This document shows, piece after piece, positions 34,065-45,099 of a stretch of DNA of 64,000 nucleotides. The notes beneath the pieces were generated by a model, which saw nothing but the letters and a program-made list of their open reading frames with translations, made no database searches and had not been told where the DNA came from. The stretch covers positions 23,665,501 to 23,729,500 of the forward strand of contig NC_084938.1 of NCBI RefSeq assembly GCF_958298935.1, in the 5' to 3' direction. The first letter of the stretch is position 1. Each line of letters starts with the position of its first letter. The DNA comes from Phragmites australis. Lineage: Eukaryota > Streptophyta > Magnoliopsida > Poales > Poaceae. The translations under genes and the position numbers were made by a program.

Positions 34065-34930
34065 AACAGTTAATCCCTAACAATGATTTCGGGCGTGAAC
34101 AATGTTTGAGGTGTTTGTGTGCTTGTGATGAACTAAAGAACACGGGGGTTATCCAGGTTTAGGCCTCCCAAAGGATAACAACCCTATGTCCTGTGTATTT
34201 TATTATCAGAGTTTGTGAACTGGTTACAGATGAGTTTTCTCGGGTCTTCCTTCTCTGTCCCCTTACAAACCGGGTCCTCCTCTCTTTATATACTAGAGAG
34301 AAGGAGAACTTACAAGTGGGCCCTATTTAGCAAACCCATGCATGGCTAGATATTCTACTCCTGGATCATCATAATGGAGAACCTGGTGAACCCAACTTGC
34401 ACTGAGAGCTCTGCACGCCCGTCCCATCTGTGGAACGCCACCGCACCTGCCTCCCCCTGTCGCCCGGACTATCCCATCATCATGCACCACAAGATTGTCT
34501 GTCAAGCAGTCTCATCCATGCACTTTGCGAGTCTACTTGCAAAATCATCCGCTTGCCTGGTCGTTCTACAAATCCTGTCCCATTCGTCGCATGGCGCAAG
34601 TCGGTCCGCAGCATCCCACTCTGTAGCAATTAATGCTACAGGACGGGGCACTGCCCATTTGCGCTGGCCACAACTTTGTTCGCTGGAGGAGGTTCTTCAG
34701 GAAGAAAAACACTTGAGTAGACATCAATAAATGTGATTAGACAGGTAAGGTATGGGCATCCCGTGAGCAGCAAGGGCAGGTCGCGAGACCGTATTATAAC
34801 GCAAGGAGGTTGATTACGCAAGCCTCGCGCTGATCATGCGAGCCAAGGGCTGGTCGCCCGATGGGTCAGGGTTTAGGAAATATATCCCGTTGGTCACCAC
34901 GTCCCTCGTGGGGCCCGTTAGCTAGAACGT
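34065..34930 (-). mobile_element. Ty3/gypsy-like LTR fragment, minus orientation
   Basis: On the minus strand this reads as a U3-R-U5: a TATA box in CTAGTATATAAAGAGAGG (about 34293) and, downstream, GGGTTGTTATCCTTTGGGAG followed by GCCTAAACCTGGATAACCCC, the type of R/U5 box common in grass gypsy LTRs. No clean TG/CA ends or target duplication; it abuts the gag-only element at 34064 and SIRE-like coding at about 34950. Confidence 0.6.
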
Positions 34931-34949
34931 CCCCTTACTCAATACTCTG

Positions 34950-36830
34950 ACAAACTCAAAATCTATGCAAGTATTAGCAAGTCAAAATGAGAGTCTCAAG
35001 GGACTTCTTCAAAATGACTTTCTAAAATGTCTTAAGAGTAGTAAGTCCCTCAAGGAAGTCCTTGCCTCTCAAAAGGAAAACTTTAATCATGAAGGACTTG
35101 GATCCACCCCACCCAAAAAGGAAAATGGTAAGACTTGAGTGCAAAGGGATCAACATCACTCCAAGTTCGTGATGGCACAAAGTATGCAAATCCTTAATTA
35201 TACTTTTCATGGTACTTTTGGTACATCATATGTGCTTAGGAAATATTTCTATGGTGGAGTCTTTGCTAAGTATGTTGGCATTAGGAGTAGAAACATTCAT
35301 GTTGAGAAATTCATTTGGGTGCCTAAAGTGCTTGTGACTAACATGAAAGGACTCAAGCAAATATGGGTACCTAAAAACATGACATACTTCTTTTGTAGAT
35401 ATATACCTCTAATGGAAGAACTTGGGTGATTGATAGCGGTTACACAAATCACATGACCGGAAAGAAGTCTCTGTTTTCACATTTTGACATAAGTGGATTG
35501 CCACATGAGACCATTATTTTTGGAGATAATGGCAAAGAAAAGGTAATGGGATTAGGTAAAGTGGCTATCTAAAATAATAATATTATATCAAATATTTTAC
35601 TTGTTAAATCCTTGAACTATAATTTATTACCTGTTTCTTAACTTTGTGAAAAATCATATTGTTTGTTTACTAATGTTGATGCGACTATCTTTAGAAGAGA
35701 TGATTCCTCCTTAATCTTCAAGGGTCAAATTAAAGGCAAACTTTATCTTGTGGATTTTTCATCAGATAAAGCTAACCTTGAGACTTGCTTGATGGCTAAG
35801 TCTGGCTTGGGTTGTTTATATCACCATAGATTAACCCTTGTTGGTATGAGAAATCTTGGTAAACATCTAAAGGGCAATCATATTTTGGGATGAATGGGTA
35901 TTACTTTTGACAATGATAGAGTTTGTAGCGCATGTCAAGAGAGAAAATAAGTTGGAGTGCCACATCCCGTCAAGAACATCATGACAACAACAAGGCCTTT
36001 GGAACTAATTCACATGGATTTATTTGGTCCCATTGCTTATATAAGCATTGGCGGTAAAAATTTTGGCTTTTTAATTATCGATGATTATTCACGTTTCAGT
36101 TGGGTATTATTTTTACATGATAAAGGGAAAACTCAAAGAACATTCAAGAAAGTTACAAGAAGAGCCCAAAATGAGTTCAAGTTGAAGATCAAGAATATTA
36201 GGAGTGACAATGGGATCGAGTTCAAAAACACGTATATCAAAAAGTTTCTTGATGAGGAGGGGATCAAGCATTAATTCTCCACACCATACTCTCCTCAAGA
36301 AAATGGCGTGGCTGAAAGAAAGAACCGAACACTTATTGAGGTGACAAGAACAATGCTAGAGAGTACAAGATCGTCGATCATTTTTCGATAGAAGCAGTCA
36401 ACACTGCTTGTCATGTGGCGAATCGGTTGTATCTTCATCGACTCTTGAAAAAGACTAATTATGAAGTCCTCACTGGTAACAAGCCAAATGTCTCATACTT
36501 TTGCGTATTCGGGAGTAAGTGTTTCATTCTAAATCAAAAACCTAAAACCTATAAATTTGCTTCTAAAGTTGACGAAGGATTTTTGCTTGGATATAGATCA
36601 AATGCTTATACATACCGTGTTTTCAACAAAACCACCGATGTTATTGAAATTACGCATGATGTAACATTAGATGAAACTAACGGCTCTCAAGTAGAGCAAG
36701 TTGATCCTAATGTGCTATGTGATGAGGAAATTCCAAGTGAAGCAATAAAAAAATGGCAATTGGAGAAATTAGGCCATAAGAACTCAAAGTAGCTCATATT
36801 CCCTCCTCTTCATCAATACAAGTAGAGCCA
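34950..36830 (+). pseudogene. SIRE-like gag tail, protease and integrase
   Basis: Coding resumes with FVMAQSMQILNYTFHG, HVEKFIWVPKVLVTNMKG and KQIWVPKN, typical just upstream of protease in SIRE-like elements. The protease box WVIDSGYTNHMTGKKSLFS keeps the catalytic Asp-Ser-Gly. The GAG-pre-integrase segment reads LGCLYHHRLTLVGM and CSACQERK. The integrase core follows over 35957-36274 (LELIHMDLFGPIAY, IRSDNGIEFKN) and ENGVAERKNRTLIEVTR near 36300, which keeps the DDE residues. The tail (36415-36792) reads RLYLHRLLKKTNYEVLTGNK and EGFLLGYRSNAYTYRVFN. Only a few stops and frameshifts break it, so it is younger than copia-A. Confidence 0.9.
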
Positions 36831-37705
36831 TCCACTTCAACTCAAGAGACATCTCCAACACATTTCTAGATCAAGATGAAGAAGAGAAAGGTGAACCTTA
36901 ACCTCAAGTGCCACACACAAGAGTTCATAAAAGCGTACAAAGAGATCACCCTACCAATAATATACTTGGAGATATAAATAGGAGAGTCTCTACTAGATCT
37001 CGAGTTACTAATTTTTGTGAACATTACTCTTTTGTATCTTCTTTACAACCTTTAAAGGTAGAAGAAGCACCTGAGGATCCGGATTGGGTGATAACAATGT
37101 AACAAGAGTTAAACAACTTCACCTGAAATAAGGCATGGTCATTGGTGAAAAGACTCGACCAAAATGTAATTGGCACAAAATAGGTCTTTTGGAACAAACA
37201 AGATGAAAATGGAATATTCACGAGGAACAAGACAAGATTGGTTTTGCAAGGCTTGTCTTGAATCAAAGGTTTGGATTTTGGTGAGACTTATGCCCTCATT
37301 ACTAGATTAGAGTTAATTCGTATATTATTTATTGTTACTGCTCACCATGATTTCAAGTTATATCAAATTGACATGAATAGTGTATTCCTAAATAGACCCA
37401 TCTCGGAATTGGTATATGTTAAACAACCCCTAGGTTTTGAAGATCCCAAATTCTCATCTCATGTCTATGAACTCCATAAGGCACTCTATGGGTTTAAACA
37501 AGCTCTTAGAGCATGATATGAGTGCCTTAAGGATTTTCTAGTCAAGAATAGTTTTGAAATTGAGAAGGTCGATACTACTATCTTTACTAAAAAGCTTGAT
37601 AATGATTTATTCGTGTGCCAAATATATGTCGATGACATTATATTTGGCTCTACTAACAAAACTTTTAGTGGAGAGTTTAATAGAATGATGATTAAAAGAC
37701 ATTAG
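36831..37705 (+). pseudogene. SIRE-like reverse transcriptase, first part
   Basis: The RT N-terminus (WVITM) appears at 37085. The 37271-37516 frame contains MDFGETYALITRLELIRILF, YQIDMNSVFLNRPISELVYV and ELHKALYGFKQALRA. The catalytic box FVCQIYVDDIIFGS lies near 37615. Several stops are present (ahead of TRNKTRLVLQG and after QALRA). The frame breaks off near 37705, where foreign sequence is inserted. Confidence 0.88.
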
Positions 37706-38062
37706 GAGATATACCTTCTATATAACCCCACAAATTATTAAGCACTGACTTCGCTACAACGAACGATGCTCTGAAATGGGGTGGCCTAATATCCTGTGGT
37801 ACGGACAGAAATTTGGGTTGTCCGCTTTTCCTTCATTGCTCTTTCCTGGATTTTTCGTTGATTCTTCTTCTACACCCCGCGTGGCCTCAGTCCGGAATGA
37901 GGTACAAATGGAGGCCACCCATCCCCTTGCCATGAGGCCCAAGAAATGCCCAAAGAATCCCATTTCTTTCTTGGTTGGACTAACCCAACCGACAATTTCC
38001 GTCTGCCCGATAAAAAGATATGGTAGCCACTTCAAATTCAAAGGTAGAGTGTGGGAAGATAT
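37706..38062. mobile_element. Foreign block inserted in the reverse transcriptase
   Basis: About 360 bp separate the RT segment ending MMIKRH from its continuation MLGELQFFLGF, which adjoin in intact copia elements. The minus strand of the block is open (38092-37754) and contains NFCPYHRILGHPISEH, resembling a retroelement gag zinc knuckle with the last Cys lost. Similar bases at the junctions (GAGATAT near 37710, AAGATAT near 38057) may be a decayed target duplication. It could be a gypsy gag fragment or a captured piece carried by a small DNA transposon. Confidence 0.6.
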
Positions 38063-38890
38063 TTTGAGATGTCCATGTTGGGGGAGTTGCAATTCTTCCT
38101 AGGATTTCAAATACAACAACTCAAGGAAGGAACATTCATATGTCAAACAAAATAAATCAAGGACATGCTAAAGAGGTTTCAAATGGCAAACGCCAAACCC
38201 ATCTGCACCCCCATACAATCAAATGGCCACCTCGACCTCAACAATGATGGTAAATCTATTGACCAAAAGGTATACCGTTCCATGATTGGCTCTTTGATTG
38301 ATCTTTGTGCATCTACGCTGGATACCATGTTAAGTGTGTGTATATGTGAAAGATTTTAAGCCACTCCTAAGGAGTGCCACTTAGTTGCCATTAAGAGGAT
38401 TCTTATATATCTTGTCCATACCGCCAAACTTCGGGCTTTGGTATCCTAAGGGTTCGAGCTTTAATCTCATAGGTTATTCTTATGTCGATTATGCAGATTG
38501 TAAAGTGGATAGGAAAAGTACATAAATTACATGTAAATTCTTGGGTATGCCCTTAGTTTTATGGTCATCCAAGAAACAAAACTTCGTAGCACTATCCACT
38601 GTCAAAGCTAAATATGTCTCGGCGGGTAGTTGTTGCGATTAATTATTTTGGATGAGGCAAACCTTGAAAGATTATGGAATTCATATGAATCATGTGCCTC
38701 TTTTGTGTGATAATGAGAACACCATCAAAAATAGCCAACAATCCCATCTAACACTCTCGAACCAAGCACATAGATATCCGACACCATTTTCTTAGAGATC
38801 ACACAACAAAAGGTGATATAGTCCTAAGACATGTAAGGATTGAATAACAATTAGTGGATATCTTCACTAAACCCCTAGATGAGCATAGGT
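38063..38890 (+). pseudogene. SIRE-like reverse transcriptase tail and RNase H
   Basis: MLGELQFFLGFQIQQLKEGT continues the RT. The open segment 38165-38359 reads MLKRFQMANAKPICTPI and DQKVYRSMIGSLIDLCAST, the connection to RNase H. The RNase H region (38440-38880) is broken but includes LVDIFTKPLDEHRF near the end. Stops at the SLIDL region and later inactivate it. Confidence 0.87.
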
Positions 38891-40064
38891 TTCTGTGAGT
38901 TAAGTAATGAGCTTAATATCTTAGATTCTCATAATGTGGCTTGACTCCTTGCATGCCTTGTTTGCATTTGCCTAGGTGTTTTGAGCTAAGGATGGGTAAC
39001 ATATCTTGGTAAAGTGTTGCTCTCTTAATAAGCACCCACAAACCACAAGGTGTGAATAAATTGATATTTTAGTAATTAAAAAACTCTTTGAGTGAATTGT
39101 GCACTAAAAGTGAATTTAAGTGCTTAGGGAGCTCATTCTAAGTGAATCTTGATTGTAGTACAATAAGTGAATTCATATAAGTCCGAAAACTAGGAAAATC
39201 ACCATGTTTAGTTCATTTTCTCTCCTATACTTATTGTCGGATTTATTGGCTATTTTGTTGCCAATTTATCCCTTTTGATCTTCGGATCATGTTAATTCAC
39301 TTATGATCATTGTTTTGTGTGTTTGAGTTTTCGCCGATCATAAGTGAAGAAAACATCTAGAGTATATCCTCAGAAGATTTCTCCAAAATCTTGTTCAAAT
39401 TCAATTCTTATCTCTCAAGATCCTTGAAAATATGGAAGATTACACATATTGGAACATCCAGTATCTCATATTCGAACATCTGATGTTCTGGAACTTTACT
39501 CATATCAGAACATCCGATCTTCGTATTCTCCCAGAACCGTTTCAGTTACTTTACACTGATCGGAACATACGATCCTTGGGTCGGAACATCTGATATATGT
39601 TTTTAAATAGAAGGTATTTACCCCATGAACAGTTATCTCTTACCCTTTCACCTCTTTTACCGATGCTGTTCACATTTCTCTCTCGTCCTCTCACTCCCTC
39701 TCCGAAAACTAGAACTTCCGATCTCCATCGGAGTTTGGCTTGCATCACATCGTGTACTCCGGTCCTTCTTTGAATCACGTTCTCCTTGGATCAAGGTACT
39801 CCTAAGCCTTGGCATGTTCCTGTCTCTTTCTATGGATGAAACATAAATTCCTTCGGTGAATGTTGTTGTTGTCCATCATAGATACTAGATCATAGGGCCT
39901 TATTCCAGTTTATCGATCTATCTACGCAAAAAGTGACATTTAGGGCTAATCTGTGAAAATCGGAACATCTGATCGGGCCAGTCAAAACTTCCGATGTGAT
40001 CGGAACTTCTGACTTAAACCATCAAAACTTCTGATGTTCACAGAACTCAGCCATAGAGCTTTAC
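38891..40064 (+). other. Long non-coding spacer downstream of pol
   Basis: No coding is supported. AT-rich in the first half; from 39435 it carries CGGAACATCCGAT-type motifs spaced irregularly (about ten copies to 40040), echoing the motifs in this element's own LTR. A CT-rich stretch near 39640-39710 resembles a leader. Confidence 0.6.
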
Positions 40065-41736
40065 TTTATGTGCAAAATTGTTTCCTCTCTTATCGATGAT
40101 CTCATTCCATATCTATCTGTCCAGGATCTATTAGCAAATCTGGAGATTGTGACAATAGTCCTCCATATTTGCACCCAGATGGAAACTGGTATGATCATCC
40201 TTTTGAAGACTCAGATGATGAACCCATTAGGAAATCTTTTGAGAGTAGGACAAAGTAGATGACTGATCCCAGTACTCAAGTTGACAGACAAGCCGTGAGA
40301 AGGCGAAAGAGACCAGCTGGGAAAAGTAGGAATCCAAATCCAACTCCACATGTTCCTAGTGAGTTGGTTCATAGTGGCTCCAGCAGAGATGCTCATACCG
40401 CTAATGTCTCTAGAGGTGGTTAGCTGTCACCTAGGAGACTTAGGGAAGTTGGCACGGGCTCAAGTGCACATGGTGGTGCTCAAGATGATGATGATGAAGG
40501 TGAACCAAATGAGCTTCAACCTTTCTGCCTATGTAGGCTTTTGAGAGAGGCTAATCATCATAGGCTTGTTGTGAGCTACAAAGAGATATCAAAAGCAGTC
40601 AGGGTTGGAGGAGAAGAAAAAACTTTGGAGTATAACGGGCTGGCTACAGATCCTCATTTCTGGTCTCTTTTTTAGCAAGATTTCTTTGAGACAGTGATAC
40701 TACATAGGAAGTCACATATCTCTCTTATACAGTGGGTTGATTGGTCTTACATGGAGAATATTGATAATCATGTGTTTAATAAAGTCATTGCTGCTTGTGC
40801 GCACCACAACTTGAAGAGAATTATGGCATTTGAATATCCGTGGTGCAATAAAATAATATGCCAGTTCTATGCTACCTTATATGTGGACAAAGATGCTTCA
40901 AGGGCAATTCACTAGATGACAAATGACACATGGTATAAAGTGAAGTACATAACCTTTGCTACACATTTGGGCTTCACTAGTGGTGATCTACACAACAAAG
41001 AAAGGATTGATGATGAGGCAACCATCTCTACTACTGACATGAGTACATGTATGATCTAAACATACCCAACAAGCTTGGTACAGCCACTAGACTTTGTCCT
41101 CTATATGCATACTTCAATAGGCTACTCAGGAAGACACTGGCACCAAATGATGGAGATGCTAGCAACATCAATTCTTACATAAGGAACCTTATTCATTGGG
41201 TGAAGGAAAATCAAATGACTTTTGATTTCTTCGACTATATTTGTGAGGACATGAGGCTCACATCCATTAATCCAAAGAGAGGATATGGATATGCACATTA
41301 TATTATGTGCTTGATAGAGAAAGTTACTAAGTTGACCTTTCATAAGAAAATGAGGCACACAGTCTTGCAGATCAACCTCATCAAGGAAAAAGGGACTAGA
41401 GGAAGAGCTCAACCACAAGGGAAGGGAGAGTCCACGATGGTACAATCCACATCAATTAGGCCAATCCTCATCTACTTGGAATTCCCTCACAGCCATCTTT
41501 TGCATATGTAAGAACACATCAAGGCGTGCTCAAAAGGAAATGGCTGCTAGGAAGAAGCTTACCTCTCGTGTGAAGAAGATCCATAGGCACATGAACATCT
41601 AACCTCCTTGTTCTCCAGATGGTTCTGAGGTACAATCAAGTGAGGAAGATGAAATTAAAGATCCTTTCCAACAAGAAATCCAAGAAGATTAAGATGTAGA
41701 TGAAGAAGAAGAAAGCGAGGAGGAGAGCGACTAGAT
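40065..41736 (+). pseudogene. Third ORF downstream of pol (putative plant transposon protein), broken
   Basis: Coding can be followed in changing frames. It reads VSYKEISKAVRVGGEEKTLE (about 40570), then HISLIQWVDWSYMENIDNHV and IMAFEYPWCNKIICQFYATL (40694-40915), then TWYKVKYITFATHLGFTSGD. A 154-residue open stretch (41047-41511) has RLCPLYAYFNRLLRKTLAPN and GYGYAHYIMCLIEKVTKLTF. An acidic tail (EDEIKDPFQQE, DEEEESEEESD) follows. This resembles the grass protein family annotated as putative plant transposon protein. The position after pol is where SIRE elements carry an envelope-like ORF, but I see no signal peptide or membrane helix, so an envelope role is not supported. Confidence 0.6.
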
Positions 41737-42241
41737 TTCTTAGACTAAGCTCATTTTCTTCCCTTTTGGTGTCTTGATGCCAAATGGGGAGAGAAATCCT
41801 TAGTTGTCCATTTAATCTCCTCCATTTAAATTCCAGTTTGTGTCAGAACCTCTATTTAAATATGCTTGTTTAATTATGTCAAAAACTTGGTTAAATTATT
41901 GTAAGTCTAAACTTGTGATGGTGTGTGCTACCGTAAATATGAACTCTATGTATGAATGCTTAAATGTGCTTATGCTTAATGTTTTGTTCTATCTATGCCA
42001 TGCCATGTCATGTTAGCATTCATGTTATATTCAATTCGATTTCATGTTTTATATTTGTAATGCACCCCACAAATGGCAAGATATAAAGGGAGTACTCGTG
42101 AAAATTTCTTTAAAAATCTGTATTTGTTTCTCAAAAACAAATTCCTACCAATACACACTTTTAGAGGGAGCTCACCAAATATACTGACATTCAAAAATAC
42201 ATTTCTCTAAATCTCTTGTAAGCTTTAATCAGGTTATTATC
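41737..42241 (+). other. Untranslated tail of the SIRE-like element
   Basis: Contains GATGCCAAATGGGGAGAGAA (about 41772), a purine-rich segment like those before SIRE 3' LTRs, then AT-rich DNA. No coding. The expected 3' LTR is absent; a different LTR starts at 42242. Confidence 0.55.
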
Positions 42242-42720
42242 AATCACTGACGATGAAATAATGGATAGTTACTATATCCGGGTACCAAGGGGTTCCTGTA
42301 ATTCTCAGGATATATCTTTATCTCTGCGAAGGAGACCCCTGGAATAAAGAAAACTACCTATAAGGTGCCCAATGCGTCCTATAATCAGGAAGGTTTAGCT
42401 CCAAGAATATGAAGGAGGAGTCTAGAGGACGAATGACACCCATATATATACACACACAGAGAACCAAGGGACCCTGAGGAGGAGGGAGCTGAAACAAGTC
42501 ATTAGAGAGCACCTTAAACAAAATAGGCCAACATAAGCCAAGAAGGAAGTCACCGACTAGGTTTAAATCTATCTAGGCTAGCCATACCCCCTTTGTAACT
42601 GGCTTAGATCAATACAAAATAAATAGGAAGTAGGGTTATTATCCTCACGGAGGCCCAAACCTATCTAAAAACCCTTACGTATTTCTTTTGCGGTTCATCT
42701 ACTCAAAGCATCCCCTAATT
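42242..42720 (+). repeat. 5' LTR of a Tat-like Ty3/gypsy element (Tat-A)
   Basis: Starts TGACGATGAAATAATGG and carries a TATA-like CATATATATACACAC (42441-42455) and the box GTAGGGTTATTATCCTCACG with GGCCCAAACCTATCTAAAA, characteristic of grass gypsy LTRs in sense orientation. The right end is not precisely placed, and no target duplication is visible. Confidence 0.6.
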
Positions 42721-44330
42721 CTTCAACAAGTTCATTAGATCAGCGATTCACCAATCAACCAAAGCTTTGTCGAAAACTGGTTTTTCGGACGAGGGGTTCT
42801 ACGACAACTTTATCTCTCTTCCCGACGAACCGATGATCGATCGGGTGGATTTCGGCGATGATTCAAGCGAGGAGATAAGTCAATTTATGGATCAATGCGC
42901 CAAAGATTACGGCATGGAATTTGAACCACTTGGCTGGCAAGGCAATTGTGAATGTCCAATTCACAACAAGTAGGGATAATCCCTGTAGTTTCTAACAACA
43001 TGGATTGTCAAGACATTAATCCAGAGAAATCCGATAAAGCATCCATGATGGATCTAGACACATCCTCTAACAGAGACTACCCCTGAGAAGTTTTTGCTAT
43101 CAGAAACAAGGATGATGATCTGGATCATCATGCTGATAACCCTGCGAATGGTCGGGATCCTCAGTCCTAATAGCAGGTAATGGTCAGCCTCAGGCGGGCA
43201 CACCACGTCCTATCCTTATCGGGGCCCCGATCATACAGTCTCCTGATCATCAACAAGGAACTAACCGCTTCAAATATGCTACTGCTAAGAAGATTCTCCT
43301 TATATAAGAGGCTCTCAAGCACCCTCCGACTATGGATCTGGTTACCCCAACTGATAAGGATTGGGTGAACTTGGCTATCGACTTAATAAAGGACAGGAAA
43401 GCCATGGTGTGACTTCCACCAAACTGACAACCACAACATCTATGAGTACCGCTTATGCAAAAAGTTGGTCAAAACGGAGGTCAAAAATGTAGCAAAGGGA
43501 AAGAAGATCCAGGTCATGGACCAAAGCAGAGAATCTGACTCGGATGGCAGTGAAGACGATATGGACATAATGTCTTTCCAGCCAGGCGAGAGGATAACTG
43601 ACCACATGTAAGGTAGTTCTCTGTCCTACGATTTCAAGCGGTAGTACAAAACGGTGGCCTGAGAAGTCCTAGCCGGTATCCCTAAGGGATGCCAGATCGT
43701 GAAGTAGTCGGACACCAAAATCTCCTGCGGCCAAGAAGATTGTCCTAATAACTTCGTACGGCTAGGTTGCTTCTCGATAGTGATCGAGCCTACAAAAAAT
43801 AACTGCGGGGTGACTCGAGTCCTGATCAATGGAGGGAGTTCTCTGAACATCCTCTTCGCTAACGCACTCGGAGGAATGCATATCTCCCAGTCTACAATTA
43901 AACCAGTTACTCAAGCCTTCCACGGTATAGTACCTGGATCTTCGACCACTCCCATCAGTCAGATATCATTACCCGTTACCTTCGAGAAGCATGACAAGTT
44001 CCGAACAAAAAAAAATTGATTTGAAGTGGTCAATTTTGGGACAGCATACAATGCTATCTTAGTAAGACCTACCCTCACAAAATTCTTGGAAACCACACAT
44101 TACGCTTATTAGTGTGTGAAGATCTCGGGACCCGACGGAGTCATCACCGTCTGAGGTTGTCCCAAAACTAGTCTCCATTGAGACAAGCAGGGTCTCAACA
44201 TGATAGTTCAACACCAACCAAGCGAGGAATCCAAGTGCTCAAGGATCAAGGTGGATAGAAATCCTTAGTCGTAATCGCGGTCACAACATCTTGAGATGCA
44301 AACCCACAAACCTGGGGGCTCAGCTCCACA
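42721..44330 (+). pseudogene. Tat-A gag/protease remnant
   Basis: An open segment (42767-42973) reads DRVDFGDDSSEEISQFMDQC and ends NCECPIHNK, of the kind seen at the start of Tat-like gag regions. The protease region is open at 43780-44019 with TRVLINGGSSLNILFANALG, where the catalytic Asp of IDGGSSLNI is Asn, then HGIVPGSSTTPISQISLPVT. After a stop, FEVVNFGTAYNAILVRPTLT and PDGVITV follow to about 44155. Reverse transcriptase, RNase H and integrase are absent, presumably deleted. Confidence 0.75.
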
Positions 44331-45099
44331 ACTAGTTTAGAGCCCATAAAAAGCACCTACGCTACCCAAGAGATAATAAGGATAACTGTTTATCAGCATA
44401 ATCTAGTCTGTATTGTTTAGGTTTAAGACAATAGATCTATATAGCTCGTTGGTCATCAATAAACTCTATAAGTTTTAATGGTAAGTTCTAAGAGTACCTT
44501 CTTGTAATATTGAAGATCATATTGCCTGTGAAATCAATCGAATTTCCTTTTTTACCTTATCTTTTCGTGCTTCCTCATGCCCGACAAACATGGTAACTCA
44601 CTTCTCATATGCTTGATCCCAAAACATGCATCCAGGGCAATATGAGTTCCCTTTACTTTAAAGATGTTTTTTTTTTTGCTATTTTGACTACCTACCTGGA
44701 ATTTCTATTTTTGACTAGACAATTGGAGGCTTAATAAGTACTAGGCATTGGAAATAAAAAAATAACATATTGTGTACCTTCTAAAAGAAAATTCTAATGA
44801 AAAGAGAAGGATCGTTGCATCGCGAACTTGGGGTTGAGAAAAGACTGCCTATTGTGTTCCACGGGTCACCGGGGGCTACACGCCTCTGACTCAAGCGGAC
44901 CATAAGCTGATCATAGTAAGCGCTCCGACTAATGATCAATGCGCCTTGAACTAATTGAAGGAAAAAGCCAAAAACAAAATCATGATATGCTGTCAAAAGA
45001 GTCCAGCATGAGGTACTCCCATGGAGCATGGAGAAAGATTGAAGTTTCCAACTTAAACTAACAAAATATACCAAGTGTTCTTATAGAATGCATGGTAAA
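44331..45099. other. Tat-A spacer between pol remnant and antisense ORF
   Basis: Non-coding, with CAATAAACTC (about 44457) that could serve as a polyadenylation signal, and a poly-T run at 44669. No supported gene. Confidence 0.4.

Larger units (their letters stand above)
25143..42240 (+). mobile_element. SIRE-like Ty1/copia retrotransposon, multiply interrupted, 3' LTR missing
   Basis: Order on the plus strand: 5' LTR, primer binding site, gag-region coiled-coil coding, protease, integrase, reverse transcriptase, RNase H, a long AT-rich spacer, a third ORF, then an untranslated tail. Long LTRs starting TGAA(A)GTGCATCTAGG and coding downstream of pol fit the SIRE/Maximus group. Interruptions are a gag-only retrotransposon (27083-34064), a minus-strand LTR (34065-34930) and a block within the reverse transcriptase (about 37706-38062). 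The right end stops where a Tat-like LTR starts (42242). Confidence 0.8.
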
